Positions 1 to 8,647 of a stretch of 41,897 bases of DNA are shown piece after piece (the stretch's first letter is position 1; each line of letters starts with the position of its first letter). The position numbers were made by a program, and so were the translations under genes. The notes under the pieces are model-generated. The model did no database searches. It was given only the letters and a program-made list of their open reading frames with translations, and was not told the origin of the DNA. The stretch lies in NCBI GenBank assembly GCA_031267535.1, contig JAIRYS010000009.1:1-41897 (forward strand), in the 5' to 3' direction. The stretch comes from Holosporales bacterium. Its GTDB lineage: Bacteria > Pseudomonadota > Alphaproteobacteria > UBA3830 > JAIRWN01.

Positions 1-1214
1 ACCGCAGCCAAGAAAAACACTGATGTAGATTTAAGTTGAGATGATCTGCGCAATGGAATCCGCCGAACAGGTTTGCGTATACGGCTTGCGAGCCGCAGCT
101 CAGGCTGCGTACCATCAGATTGACTACCAAGTTTGCCTAGATATGCAGGGGACTTCCGAGACCTGTCGTCACGTATAATGTTCATGTTCGTCTCCTCTGA
201 TGAAGTCACTTTTGATTTCATACCAGTCCCTACTAATGAAGCTTTTTGAGAGAAAGACGATTTGTCTGATGTAGAAATATATCCATCGAGAAAGCCACTG
301 AGGCTTCTAAGTTGCTTTGTTAGCGGCGTATTACCAAATCTACTTAGACTTTCAGACAACCGCGCTGATGTTTTGTTATATCCATCGAGGAGGTCCTTTC
401 GACCTCCGAGCCGCAGCTCAGGCTGCGTGCCATCAGACTTTGCCGCAGCAGAGGATCTCGAGATTCTAACTCTAGCCTGCTGTTGATCTCTTGCCTTTCC
501 GCCTTCTTTCTCCGACAAGCTGAGCAACCTTTGAGCTTTGCTCAGTTTGGGCTTGCTAACGCAAGGCTCGGAAGCCTTAGTGGCTTCCTCGATTGACAGT
601 TCTACGAACTGATTTCTATCCGAGTCAAAACTATCATTCGATTTAAAATTGCGAATCTTATTTAGATAAGAGCCTAATTTACAATTGTAATTTGCCGATT
701 CTGCGAATCTAACTGTCTCTATTTTAGCGCCAACAACCGTTGTTAGCTTGTTGCCTGATTCCTTATCCCAATATCCGCCGAGCGAGCCTGCGAATGCGTT
801 TACGAGCCGCAGCCTTGGCTGTATACCATCTGACTTGCAGTTTTGCTTACCTTTACATTCAGAAGACAGCGACAACTTAGACAAACATCCGCCGAGCAGG
901 CCTGTATTCTGACCTGCAGCCCCCTGCGAACGCAGGGCATTGAGGCAATATTGTCGTTGACCTAGGCCGTCCAGCCGATCACCAGGCCGCGACCCGCTGT
1001 CAAGCTTAGACCTTAACTCATCCGCAGCAATATTGATCAAATCGTCACATATATCGGCCATGCTACGGCCAGAGACAAGGGAGTTTACAAGAGGTTTGTC
1101 CAGATAGGCTTTCTGATTTGACAGATGGGGGGGGGGCAGTTGACTGATATTCAAAAGGTCGCCAGATACTTTAGCTGACACAAAACTACTCAAGCTACCT
1201 TTTATTAAACTCAC
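1..1214 (-). CDS. Partial repeat-family protein, runs off the left edge; in-frame palindromic elements and a C10 (minus-strand) tract near the 5' end
   Basis: Hand translation of the minus strand is open from a GTG at 1214 to position 1 (upstream in-frame TGA TGA at 1232-1227). Contains VRFAESANYNCKLGSYLNKIRNFKSNDSFDSDRNQFVELSIEEA, matching the 33-aa repeats of the right-edge ORF. Start codon uncertain. Not in the ORF track, presumably because it has no stop inside the window. Confidence 0.6.
   Translation of the reverse strand, partial: MSLIKGSLSSFVSAKVSGDLLNISQLPPPHLSNQKAYLDKPLVNSLVSGRSMADICDDLINIAADELRSKLDSGSRPGDRLDGLGQRQYCLNALRSQGAAGQNTGLLGGCLSKLSLSSECKGKQNCKSDGIQPRLRLVNAFAGSLGGYWDKESGNKLTTVVGAKIETVRFAESANYNCKLGSYLNKIRNFKSNDSFDSDRNQFVELSIEEATKASEPCVSKPKLSKAQRLLSLSEKEGGKARDQQQARVRISRSSAAAKSDGTQPELRLGGRKDLLDGYNKTSARLSESLSRFGNTPLTKQLRSLSGFLDGYISTSDKSSFSQKASLVGTGMKSKVTSSEETNMNIIRDDRSRKSPAYLGKLGSQSDGTQPELRLASRIRKPVRRIPLRRSSQLKSTSVFFLAA
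55..121. repeat. Palindromic element copy (E2)
   Basis: ATCCGCCGA...GCGAGCCGCAGCTCAGGCTGCGTACCATCAGA; shares CGAGCCGCAGCTCAGGCTGCGT.CCATCAGA with the copy at 379-438. Confidence 0.65.
279..312. repeat. Palindromic element copy (E5, hairpin 1 only)
   Basis: ATATCCATCGAGAAAGCCACTGAGGCTTCTAAG; same TATCCATCGAG lead as E1 and an AAGCC/GGCTT hairpin. Confidence 0.5.
379..438. repeat. Palindromic element copy (E1), double hairpin
   Basis: TATCCATCGAGGAGGTCctttcGACCTCCGAGCCGCAGCTCAGGCTGCGTGCCATCAG; perfect 7-bp stem GGAGGTC/GACCTCC with 5-nt loop, then AGCC...GGCT. Confidence 0.7.
545..596. repeat. Palindromic element copy (E6), opposite orientation to E1
   Basis: GGAAGCCttagtGGCTTCC hairpin (570-588) plus CTTGCtaacGCAAG hairpin (552-565). 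Confidence 0.7.
769..835. repeat. Palindromic element copy (E3), diverged
   Basis: ATATCCGCCGAGCGAGCC...ACGAGCCGCAGCCTTGGCTGTATACCATCTGAC aligns with E1/E2. Confidence 0.55.
885..940. repeat. Palindromic element-like copy (E4), diverged
   Basis: CATCCGCCGAGCAGGCCTG...GACCTGCAGCC followed by CCCTGCgaacGCAGGG hairpin (922-937). Confidence 0.45.
1127..1136. repeat. G10 homopolymer tract inside the left-edge ORF
   Basis: gatGGGGGGGGGGcag, 10 consecutive G on the + strand. Confidence 0.9.
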
Positions 1215-1465
1215 CCAAGAAAGCTCTCATCATAGACGTTTACTCGCAAAAAACATCAGAAGGGTACAACATTGCCCCAAGTATATGCAAAGAAAAAAAT
1301 CGAGTCGCATAAGTACCAATCCAAACAGCGCTAGCCATAATAAAAAACAAACCCAAGTCAACCATGTGAAAATTTAAACCTTTGCAAATAATTGACGCAT
1401 ATTTGTTAGCCCGATAGCATTGCAGCTGGTAATTGCGCATATAGACATATGGATGAGGTGTAGCT

Positions 1466-1858
1466 ATGGGGCAGTATAAATGGGTTTTTTTACCTCTCCA
1501 GCTTACTGAAAAGAAAGATTATTTTGGCAAAAAACCAGAAATGCCGTCAGGATTACTTGCCAATTACGACATGCTCACTGAAAGCGATAGTAAATATGTG
1601 TATGAGATTAAAAAAGATGTTTTGTTTTCTGGTTTTAAACGATATCTACATCAACTAGAAACAATATTTGATGATACAGAATACTGGATAAATGAACATT
1701 GGGATGAATTTGATAAAATTTCTGAAACGAACGACCTAGAAAAATTTACAGAATTTGTCGAAAAGAATGCCAATGGAGTTTGTCCTTTCATATATGGTCA
1801 CTCTTTTGCTAGCAGTTACACGCTTGATATAATGGTGGCAGCTATAAAGCATGGCTAA
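1466..1858 (+). CDS. Hypothetical protein (130 aa)
   Basis: Intact ORF MGQYKWVFLPLQLTEKKDYFG...; no family recognised. Confidence 0.45.
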   Translation: MGQYKWVFLPLQLTEKKDYFGKKPEMPSGLLANYDMLTESDSKYVYEIKKDVLFSGFKRYLHQLETIFDDTEYWINEHWDEFDKISETNDLEKFTEFVEKNANGVCPFIYGHSFASSYTLDIMVAAIKHG

Positions 1859-1974
1859 AAGAGTATACAACGCTGAAGCATATGGATAAGCTGCTCCGGC
1901 TTGTGCTACCAGACGAGCCTTTAGCAAAGGCAACTCTGTTTACTATATGGGGGTAACTAGCGGATATTGTCAAA

Positions 1975-2280
1975 TTGCCGCCACACAGTGTTTTCCTCGG
2001 TTGATGGACGGCTGAGGCCTAGGTAACTGTAGCCCAAATCGGTAATCATTCTTCCCCGAGAGGTCCGCTGCACAAGGCCTTGCTAAAGCAAAAATGGGTC
2101 TATTACCTCTTCGATTGCGTCTTTTTGTTTGGACAATACGGCACAAAGGGTCTCTACCTCCCTGGGCCGCCGTTATAAAATTCTACAATGCATTTTAGAT
2201 ACCGCCGATCCATCATGTCTAGACCTAAAATTATCAACTTCAAGGCTTGTCAAAGCTTGGTCGGCAATTGTTTTGTCAAT
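1975..2280 (-). pseudogene. Decayed partial tandem duplicate of the ruvB 3' end
   Basis: Minus strand reads [56 protein letters not shown], with frameshifts and a stop; near-identical to 2323-2613 inside ruvB at an offset of about 333 bp. Confidence 0.85.
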
Positions 2281-2289
2281 GCAGTATTG

Positions 2290-3330
2290 TCAGAATAGTT
2301 TTAAAGAACAATCGTCGCAGTTTTTGTTTGGTTGTGATGGTTTGTCTAGGCCAAGGCAACCGTATCCCAAATCTGTGATTACCCTGCCGCGAGAAGTCCT
2401 CTGCACTAAGCCTTGTTGAAGCAAAAATGGTTCTATTACCTCTTCTATTGCGTCTTTTTGCTCGGACAGTACGGCACAAAGGGTCTCTACCCCTACCGGA
2501 CCGCCGTTATAAAATTCTACAATGCACTTTAGATACCGCCGATCCATCATGTCTAGACCTAAATTATCAACTTCAAGACTTGTCAAGGCTTGGTCGGCAA
2601 TTTTTTTGTCAATTTTGCCGACGCCTTTAACTACCGCAAAATCCCATACGCGCCTAAGCAAGCGACAAGCGATTCTCGGCGTTCCGCGTGAGCGTTCCGC
2701 AATTTCCCAAGCGCCTTCGTGTCCTATCTCTACGCCAAAGATAGACGCATTGCGGTTGATGATTGTCTCAAGCTCTTGATGATTATAGAAATCCAAACGC
2801 ATCTGAATGCCAAAGCGGTCTCTAAGCGGCGATGTAAGTAGCCCTGATCTGGTGGTTGCCCCGACTAAGGTAAACCTTGGCAAATCGATTCTGATGGACC
2901 GCGCAGCCGGTCCTTCGCCGATGATTAGGTCGAGCTTAAAATCCTCCATAGCGGGATATAGAACCTCTTCAATTAGGGGGCTAAGCCTGTGAATCTCGTC
3001 TATAAAAAGGACGTCATTAGTCGAAAGATTCGTAAGCAACGCAGCAAGGTCCCCTGCTTTGGCGATCATCGGTCCAGAAGTAGCTTTAAAGCCCACGCCC
3101 ATTTCGCGGGCAATTATCTGGGCTAGCGTGGTCTTGCCCAGTCCCGGCGGGCCGTAGAATATTGTATGATCAATTGCTTGTGCGCGTGATTTGGCGGCCT
3201 TTATAAATACGTCAAGGTTTGATTTCAGTTTAAGCTGGCCAATAAAATCACGTAGGTATTGCGGACGTGTTTCGGCGATGTGTTCAGTATCGGCCTCTTG
3301 ATCGCAAGGAGATAGAATCCTTTCTTTCAT
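2290..3330 (-). CDS. ruvB: Holliday junction branch migration helicase RuvB
   Basis: 346 aa with Walker [12 protein letters not shown], Walker [24 protein letters not shown]. Confidence 0.97.
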   Translation of the reverse strand: MKERILSPCDQEADTEHIAETRPQYLRDFIGQLKLKSNLDVFIKAAKSRAQAIDHTIFYGPPGLGKTTLAQIIAREMGVGFKATSGPMIAKAGDLAALLTNLSTNDVLFIDEIHRLSPLIEEVLYPAMEDFKLDLIIGEGPAARSIRIDLPRFTLVGATTRSGLLTSPLRDRFGIQMRLDFYNHQELETIINRNASIFGVEIGHEGAWEIAERSRGTPRIACRLLRRVWDFAVVKGVGKIDKKIADQALTSLEVDNLGLDMMDRRYLKCIVEFYNGGPVGVETLCAVLSEQKDAIEEVIEPFLLQQGLVQRTSRGRVITDLGYGCLGLDKPSQPNKNCDDCSLKLF

Positions 3331-3351
3331 ATGACGCTGCTGGTGACTCCT

Positions 3352-3960
3352 CTATAACGATGTAAGCCGGCCGAGGATTTGGCGAAATACCTCTTCGAAT
3401 CCTTGCTCGGATGGTACGTCTTTTAAAACGCTCAGGATATCGGCTTTTTTGTATCCTAGATTTACCAGCGCTGAGACGACGTCCAAAATAACCCCTGCCG
3501 GGGCGGCGGCAGATTCGCCGCCAGTCGCAAGCGAAATGCCGGCCGATTGCTGAGACGGCATTTTTTTATCTTTTAGTTCGTTAATTATCCTAAGGGCCAG
3601 TTTGCCGCCGACCCCATCGGCCATGCACAACTTAGCTTTGTCTTCATAAAAAATCGCTTGAAAAACGTCAGCCGGTTTACAAACGGAAAGTATCGATAAA
3701 GCAACTTTCGCCCCAACTCCTTGCACTGTAAGCAGCAATTTAAACCACTCTCGTTCTTCAGGGCTTGCAAAGCCATACAGCAGCCAACCGTCTTCTCTAA
3801 CCATCAATTCTGTATAAACCAAAACCTCAACCTGCCCTTGGTTTTGAAATTTCTCCAGCGAAGGTCTTGGGCAAAATACCCTATACCCGATTATCCCTGT
3901 ATCAACAGTGATGTGATTATCTGAAACATCGCAAATTTTACCGCGTAAAAAGTTGAACAT
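3352..3960 (-). CDS. ruvA: Holliday junction branch migration protein RuvA
   Basis: MFNFLRGKICDVSDNHITVDTGIIGYRVFCP...LLTVQGVGAKVALSIL; start moved from 4053 to the MFNFLRG Met. Confidence 0.95.
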   Translation of the reverse strand: MFNFLRGKICDVSDNHITVDTGIIGYRVFCPRPSLEKFQNQGQVEVLVYTELMVREDGWLLYGFASPEEREWFKLLLTVQGVGAKVALSILSVCKPADVFQAIFYEDKAKLCMADGVGGKLALRIINELKDKKMPSQQSAGISLATGGESAAAPAGVILDVVSALVNLGYKKADILSVLKDVPSEQGFEEVFRQILGRLTSL

Positions 3961-3962
3961 AG

Positions 3963-4460
3963 TCAGCAGCTCATCCTTAAATGCGGACTCCAATTGGCGT
4001 GACATATGGCCACAGCCAAAGCGTCGGCAGCGTCGTCTTTTACCTCTGGGCAAGTTGGAAGCAGTCGCCTGACCATCATTGCGATCTGCGCTTTATCAGC
4101 ATGTCCAACGCCAACGACAGCTTTTTTTATTTTGTTTGCGCCGTATTCACTGACTTCGATACCGGCATGGGCCGGCGCGAGCATGGCTGCCGCTCTTGCT
4201 GCCCCAAGCTTTAGGGCCGAAGACGGATTGGAATTCATGAAAGTCTCTTCAATAGCAGCCTCTGTAGGCTTTAAACGAACTATTACCTCTGACACCTCAC
4301 TATAGATAGTGTTAAGTCGCGAAGCTAGGTCCTTTTTACTATCCGGGCGTATTACCCCATGATCAAGGTATCTAAGATTGTTTCCTTCAATCAACACAAC
4401 GCCCCACCCCGTCTTATTAAGACCGGGGTCGATACCAAGAACTGTGCGCTTAGACGGCAT
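3963..4460 (-). CDS. ruvC: Crossover junction endodeoxyribonuclease RuvC
   Basis: VLGIDPGLNKTGWGV...EETFMNSNPSSALKLGAARAA...KDDAADALAVAICH. Confidence 0.97.
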   Translation of the reverse strand: MPSKRTVLGIDPGLNKTGWGVVLIEGNNLRYLDHGVIRPDSKKDLASRLNTIYSEVSEVIVRLKPTEAAIEETFMNSNPSSALKLGAARAAAMLAPAHAGIEVSEYGANKIKKAVVGVGHADKAQIAMMVRRLLPTCPEVKDDAADALAVAICHANWSPHLRMSC

Positions 4461-5212
4461 CAGGCCTTGAGGTACGATTGCATGAATTCGTCCGATACGT
4501 CACAGTTGGCTACGACTTGTTGAACGTCTTCATTGTCTTCCAAAGTCTCAATCAGCCTAAACAAGGTTCCGGCGGACTCGTCGCTGATCGGCGTTAATGT
4601 TTTTGGCTGCCACACAAGGCTAGCCGAGGTTGGGTCTGAGAACTTTTTGGTCAGCGCGTCTCTTACTGCAGCAAAATTATTCACGCTTGTAATTATCTCA
4701 TACCGAATATCATCTTTCATATCATCAGCGCCAGCTTCAATCGCCACCTCTAACATGTTGTCAGACGGACTAACTTCAAGCGGATAGACGATAACGCCAA
4801 CCCTGTCGAACATAAAGCTGACGCTGTTGGTTTCTCCTAATGCTCCGCCAAGCTTGTTAAACGAAGCCCTGACGTCAGAGGCAGTTCTTTTGCGGTTATC
4901 GGTAAGAGCCTCAACCATAATTGCGACCCCGCTGGGCCCGTATCCTTCATACCTGACTTCCTCATAGTCTGCACCATCTTCCCCTCCCATAGCTTTCTTA
5001 ATAGCGCGCTCTATGTTGTCGCGAGGCATATTCTCACCACGCGCGTTGACCAGAATATTACGCAGTCTAGAGTTGCTGGATGGATCATCTCCTCCGCCGG
5101 TTTTCACCGCGACAGCAATCTCTCTAGCCAACCTGGAAAACACCCTGGCGCGCCTGGCGTCTTGCGCGCCCTTACGGTACATAATATTTTTAAATTGAGA
5201 ATGCCCTGACAT
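4460..5212 (-). CDS. yebC: YebC/PmpR-type protein
   Basis: MSGHSQFKNIMYRKGAQDARRARVFSRLAREI..., 250 aa. Confidence 0.95.
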   Translation of the reverse strand: MSGHSQFKNIMYRKGAQDARRARVFSRLAREIAVAVKTGGGDDPSSNSRLRNILVNARGENMPRDNIERAIKKAMGGEDGADYEEVRYEGYGPSGVAIMVEALTDNRKRTASDVRASFNKLGGALGETNSVSFMFDRVGVIVYPLEVSPSDNMLEVAIEAGADDMKDDIRYEIITSVNNFAAVRDALTKKFSDPTSASLVWQPKTLTPISDESAGTLFRLIETLEDNEDVQQVVANCDVSDEFMQSYLKA

Positions 5213-5228
5213 AGCGGTTTTTGTTTGG

Positions 5229-5786
5229 TTATTTTCTCCAGCGCTTAGAAATGCTCATAGAGCCTGCAAATAACAGTATCTTTAGCATATCTGAAACCAA
5301 AAATGGGAAAAGTCCGACAACAAACGCCTGCCAGAAATTATTCAAAGCAACAGCTACGAACATGACGCCCGGAATATAAATCGCCATCAACCCCGATAAA
5401 CCTGAGATTAAGTGCTTAAAAAATGACTCTTTATGCCAGGTTGCAGTCATACATCCAACTAAATATGCTGCCACCGGCGTCCCTATAAGATACCCGCCTC
5501 TTGCCGAACACAACATTCCCAGACCTCCGGCGCCTCCGGCAAATACTGGAAGGCCACATACTCCTTCTGCTAAATACAGCATGACAGAAGCAAATCCTCT
5601 TTTACCTCCCAGCAACCCGCCAACCAGCAAGACAGCATACACCTGCATAGTCATTGGCACAGGCGTTAACGGTACGGCTATCTGAGCAGATAAAGCAATA
5701 AACAAACTGCCCAATACTATGTATACAGCATTCAACCAACCGGCTTTATTTTGGCTTACTGCAAGTTTTTCCATATTTGTTTTCAC
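5229..5786 (-). CDS. bioY: Biotin transporter BioY family
   Basis: LSAQIAVPLTPVPMTMQVYAVLLVGGLLGGKRGFASVMLYLAEGVCGLPVFAGGAGG. Confidence 0.93.
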   Translation of the reverse strand: MKTNMEKLAVSQNKAGWLNAVYIVLGSLFIALSAQIAVPLTPVPMTMQVYAVLLVGGLLGGKRGFASVMLYLAEGVCGLPVFAGGAGGLGMLCSARGGYLIGTPVAAYLVGCMTATWHKESFFKHLISGLSGLMAIYIPGVMFVAVALNNFWQAFVVGLFPFLVSDMLKILLFAGSMSISKRWRK

Positions 5787-5998
5787 AACTACAACACCAG
5801 GTTAGAGTTACCACAGCGCCACAATCGCGTCTACTTTGATTTTTCAGGCAGGCTTAAAAATAAGATGTCTGCTAGAGCACAATTCGTTTTTACCCATCTT
5901 TAATGGAAATAACGCTATATTAATATAACTCTACAAACAGCCAACGAAATATGCATGTTCTCCGATATCAATGAATATTTGAAATTCCCGCGATTGCA

Positions 5999-6343
5999 TT
6001 ATTGTCCGCCTGTGTTTGAGTTCGGCCTTAATAGTTTCGGCAAGCGTACACGTTTGGGTAATTGCTCCTCCGCCAATTGTCTTCCGATGATATCTCCCGA
6101 TAAGTCCAGCAAATTCTGCAGCTTGTCGATCATTCCCAAGATAAAAATAACAGTCGCATAAGTTCCAAAAGACACCGACGGATCACCTTGTTCGATTTTT
6201 GCAACAGTAATCGCTGTAACGCCAGCCCTTTCAGCCACCATAGCGATGGTGATATTACGACGAATCCGAGCCTCCTTTATGTCTTTACTAAGTTTTCTCA
6301 ACGCCCTCTTAACGGGAATGTGCAAAACAATCTTTTTCTTCAT
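5999..6343 (-). CDS. XRE-family HTH protein, HipB-antitoxin-like
   Basis: IKEARIRRNITIAMVAERAGVTAITVAKIEQGDPSVSFGTYATVIFILGM; no HipA-like ORF adjacent. Confidence 0.75.
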   Translation of the reverse strand: MKKKIVLHIPVKRALRKLSKDIKEARIRRNITIAMVAERAGVTAITVAKIEQGDPSVSFGTYATVIFILGMIDKLQNLLDLSGDIIGRQLAEEQLPKRVRLPKLLRPNSNTGGQ

Positions 6344-6431
6344 GATATTCAGTTCATAAAATAATCAATCCCTGTTTATAAAACATATCATAATATGGCT
6401 TAATGCATCCGATTGGAAAAAATTTACAAAA

Positions 6432-6905
6432 ATGAAAATCGATTATCCAGTCTATCACAAACGTCTTATATTAACTGTTGCACAATGGTATCTCGACGCC
6501 TGGGGAAAATATACGCGAAATCCGTCGATTGAAAAAGCAAAAGCGCAGCTTATAAATCGACTAAATACCGATAAACTAGATATATATTTCTTATGTCTTG
6601 ATAACGGTTACAGCAATGAACCGATCGGTACGTTCAGTTTGACACAAAAAGGCATTCCAGAAAACGAAGGTTTTCCCCATGTTTGTCTCACTTGTTTGTA
6701 GTTGGAAAACATCGCAGACACAAGTTCGGAGAAGCTCTTGTTAATCATGCCAAACAACAAGCTCAAAATTTCGGATTCGAAAAAAATATACCTTTACACT
6801 ACCGATAAAACCATCCATTCATGGTATGAAAAACTTGGCCGGGGAATCACAAAAGAAGATGTTGCTGGCAGGATTGATATAAAGATCATAGAGGCGGACT
6901 TATGA
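6432..6905 (+). pseudogene. GNAT-family N-acetyltransferase with two apparent frameshifts
   Basis: ORF 6432-6701, a middle frame reading SHLFVVGKHRRHKFGEALVNHAKQQAQNFGFEK, then ORF2 reading KKIYLYTTDKTIHSWYEKLG. Three frames needed for one domain. Confidence 0.75.
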
Positions 6906-7297
6906 AATTTTCCTTTGAAAAAGCAGTTTGGAAAAACGCTTTTGGGATAGATGTTGCGGAACATTGCGGGGCAGACAATCCGTTTCCCATCGATTGTGCT
7001 GTTGCAAAATTCCGCAGGGGGAAATATCCGCGGAAGATAAATCACGGATTTAATGAAATGTTTTATGTTTTGGATGGGGAATGTTTCATTGAATTTGATG
7101 GTGAAGCCGTGCGTCTGAAAAAGCAGGATGTCCATATCATAGAGCCGGGAAGGCCACATGCAACCAGCGCCGAATACGCGGATATTTTGATAGTTTGCAC
7201 GCCTTCCTTCGATATCAAAAATGTGGAATTTCTGGATGAAAATACGACCAAGATACTAAATAGAATCAGCGGCATCTTATTAGAAACTTCATTGTAG
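6902..7297 (+). CDS. Cupin-domain protein
   Basis: INHGFNEMFYVLDGECFIEFDGEAVRLKKQDVHIIEPGRPH, cupin-like barrel motifs. Confidence 0.7.
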   Translation: MKFSFEKAVWKNAFGIDVAEHCGADNPFPIDCAVAKFRRGKYPRKINHGFNEMFYVLDGECFIEFDGEAVRLKKQDVHIIEPGRPHATSAEYADILIVCTPSFDIKNVEFLDENTTKILNRISGILLETSL

Positions 7298-7394
7298 GCG
7301 CTTTTCGTTTTTGCCTACTTGATATTCACCAGAATTAGGGCAACAAAAGACGGTGTCAAGCCCCCGAATTTTGTGCCAGTTGATTCGAAGAATG

Positions 7395-7823
7395 GCGAGA
7401 GAATAGGATGAACGCTTCAGGAGAGAGGTAATTTAGGGAGGAATGAGGCCGACTTGATTGTATTCCTTTCGACAAATTCCGCTAATGATTTTAGCTTCCT
7501 TCAATTAATAAAACGCCTCGCGATTCAAGAGTTCGTCTCGCAAAGTTACGCAAAACGCTCGATAACGCCGTTTCCCAAGGGCTTTCGGGAGTTATGTAGG
7601 CGGTTTTTACCTCCACGTCACGAATGAACTTTTGCACGTTTTTTGCAATGAACTTAGATCCGTTGTCACCGCGGATAAATTTCGGAATTCCCTTAGCCAA
7701 GAACAGCTTTGAAAGAGCACCCAGCACATGTCTGGATGCGATGCTGCGTTCCACCTGGATTTTCAGCGATTCTTTGGTGAGTTCGTCTATTATGGTGAGG
7801 CATTTGTATTTTCTGCCGTCCAC
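7395..7823 (-). pseudogene. Degenerate IS3-type transposase (OrfB/rve integrase core) fragment
   Basis: GRKYKCLTIIDELTKESLKIQVERSI...GIPKFIRGDNGSKFIAKNVQKFI..., then SPW-GNGVIERF, LRDELLNREAF and YNQV-like pieces in shifted frames. Confidence 0.8.
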
Positions 7824-7938
7824 TAAAACCTAACAAATCCGCCAATCTAACCTATAAATTCAAACCTATAATAACTTGTGCGGATTAATAATTTGCGGAT
7901 ACTGATAGGTACGGCCGGCAAAATTTGCATCAACACAT

Positions 7939-7966
7939 AAAAAGACCTCCGCGACAAGCGCGGAGG
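7939..7966 (-). terminator. Rho-independent terminator downstream of pal
   Basis: CCTCCGCG-acaag-CGCGGAGG, 8-bp stem, followed on the minus strand by TCTTTTT. Confidence 0.85.
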
Positions 7967-8003
7967 CAATAAAATAAGGAGAAAAAAATGAGAGAAGAAA
8001 AGA

Positions 8004-8519
8004 TCACTCTATAGCAGTGATCGAAACACGGTTTTGACGCCAAAACTCTTCTTTAGAATCAGAGCCGACGCCTCTAACCTCGATCGGCTTATCTTTACCG
8101 TAGGAGATAACAGTAATCAGATTAGCCGGTACCCCATGCGCAACAAGAAAATTCCTGACCGCATTGGCGCGACGTTCACCCAAACCGAGGTTATACTCCC
8201 TTGTCCCACGCTCGTCGCAACGCCCTTCAATGACAACACGCCCAACCCCTTTATGTTGCAACAACCACTCAACCTGACGAATCAAGGTGGCTTGCGACGC
8301 ATGGGTTAAAGCTGAGCTGTCAAACTCAAAAAACACTCTATCGCCGGCTGTGGCAACAAAACTGCCGGCAGCCCCCTTTGTAAACCCAGCGGCAGAAGGC
8401 CCCCCGTCTATACCAACGTTTCCGCCTCCACGATTAGACTGACACCCCATCAACAACGCCGCCGTCAACAATAAACTTACTCCAGTGTACTTCATAACAA
8501 ACTCCAACAACTTACGCAC
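8004..8519 (-). CDS. pal: Peptidoglycan-associated lipoprotein Pal (OmpA-like)
   Basis: Lipobox LLMGCQSN; VFFEFDSSALTHASQATL...VVIEGRCDERGTREYNLGLGERRANAV. Confidence 0.95.
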   Translation of the reverse strand: MRKLLEFVMKYTGVSLLLTAALLMGCQSNRGGGNVGIDGGPSAAGFTKGAAGSFVATAGDRVFFEFDSSALTHASQATLIRQVEWLLQHKGVGRVVIEGRCDERGTREYNLGLGERRANAVRNFLVAHGVPANLITVISYGKDKPIEVRGVGSDSKEEFWRQNRVSITAIE

Positions 8520-8647
8520 AACTCACACGGGCAGAATTTAGCACTAAATTCGCTACTTAAACGATAATAAAAAACAATAACGTAAGCCGTTAGTTACCTT
8601 GTGCCCACAACATGTTGCAAAAACAGCTCACTTAGTAAAATTATGGT

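Noticed and set aside
262-486. ORF on + strand (74 aa)
   Set aside because: Antisense to the open left-edge ORF and composed largely of the palindromic elements; not a separate gene.
1240-1440. Minus-strand 66-aa ORF with a hydrophobic stretch
   Set aside because: No SD, no recognisable family; not supportable as a gene.
1891-1933. GAGCCTTTAGCAAAGGC hairpin as another palindromic-element copy
   Set aside because: Only a 6-bp hairpin with no wider alignment to E1-E8; could be chance.
2129-2630. Two + strand ORFs sharing [19 protein letters not shown]
   Set aside because: Their similarity only reflects the ruvB duplication read antisense.
7946-7966. GACCTCCGCG...CGCGGAGG as a palindromic-element copy
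   Set aside because: Fits an ordinary rho-independent terminator of pal; lacks the element's second hairpin and flanks.
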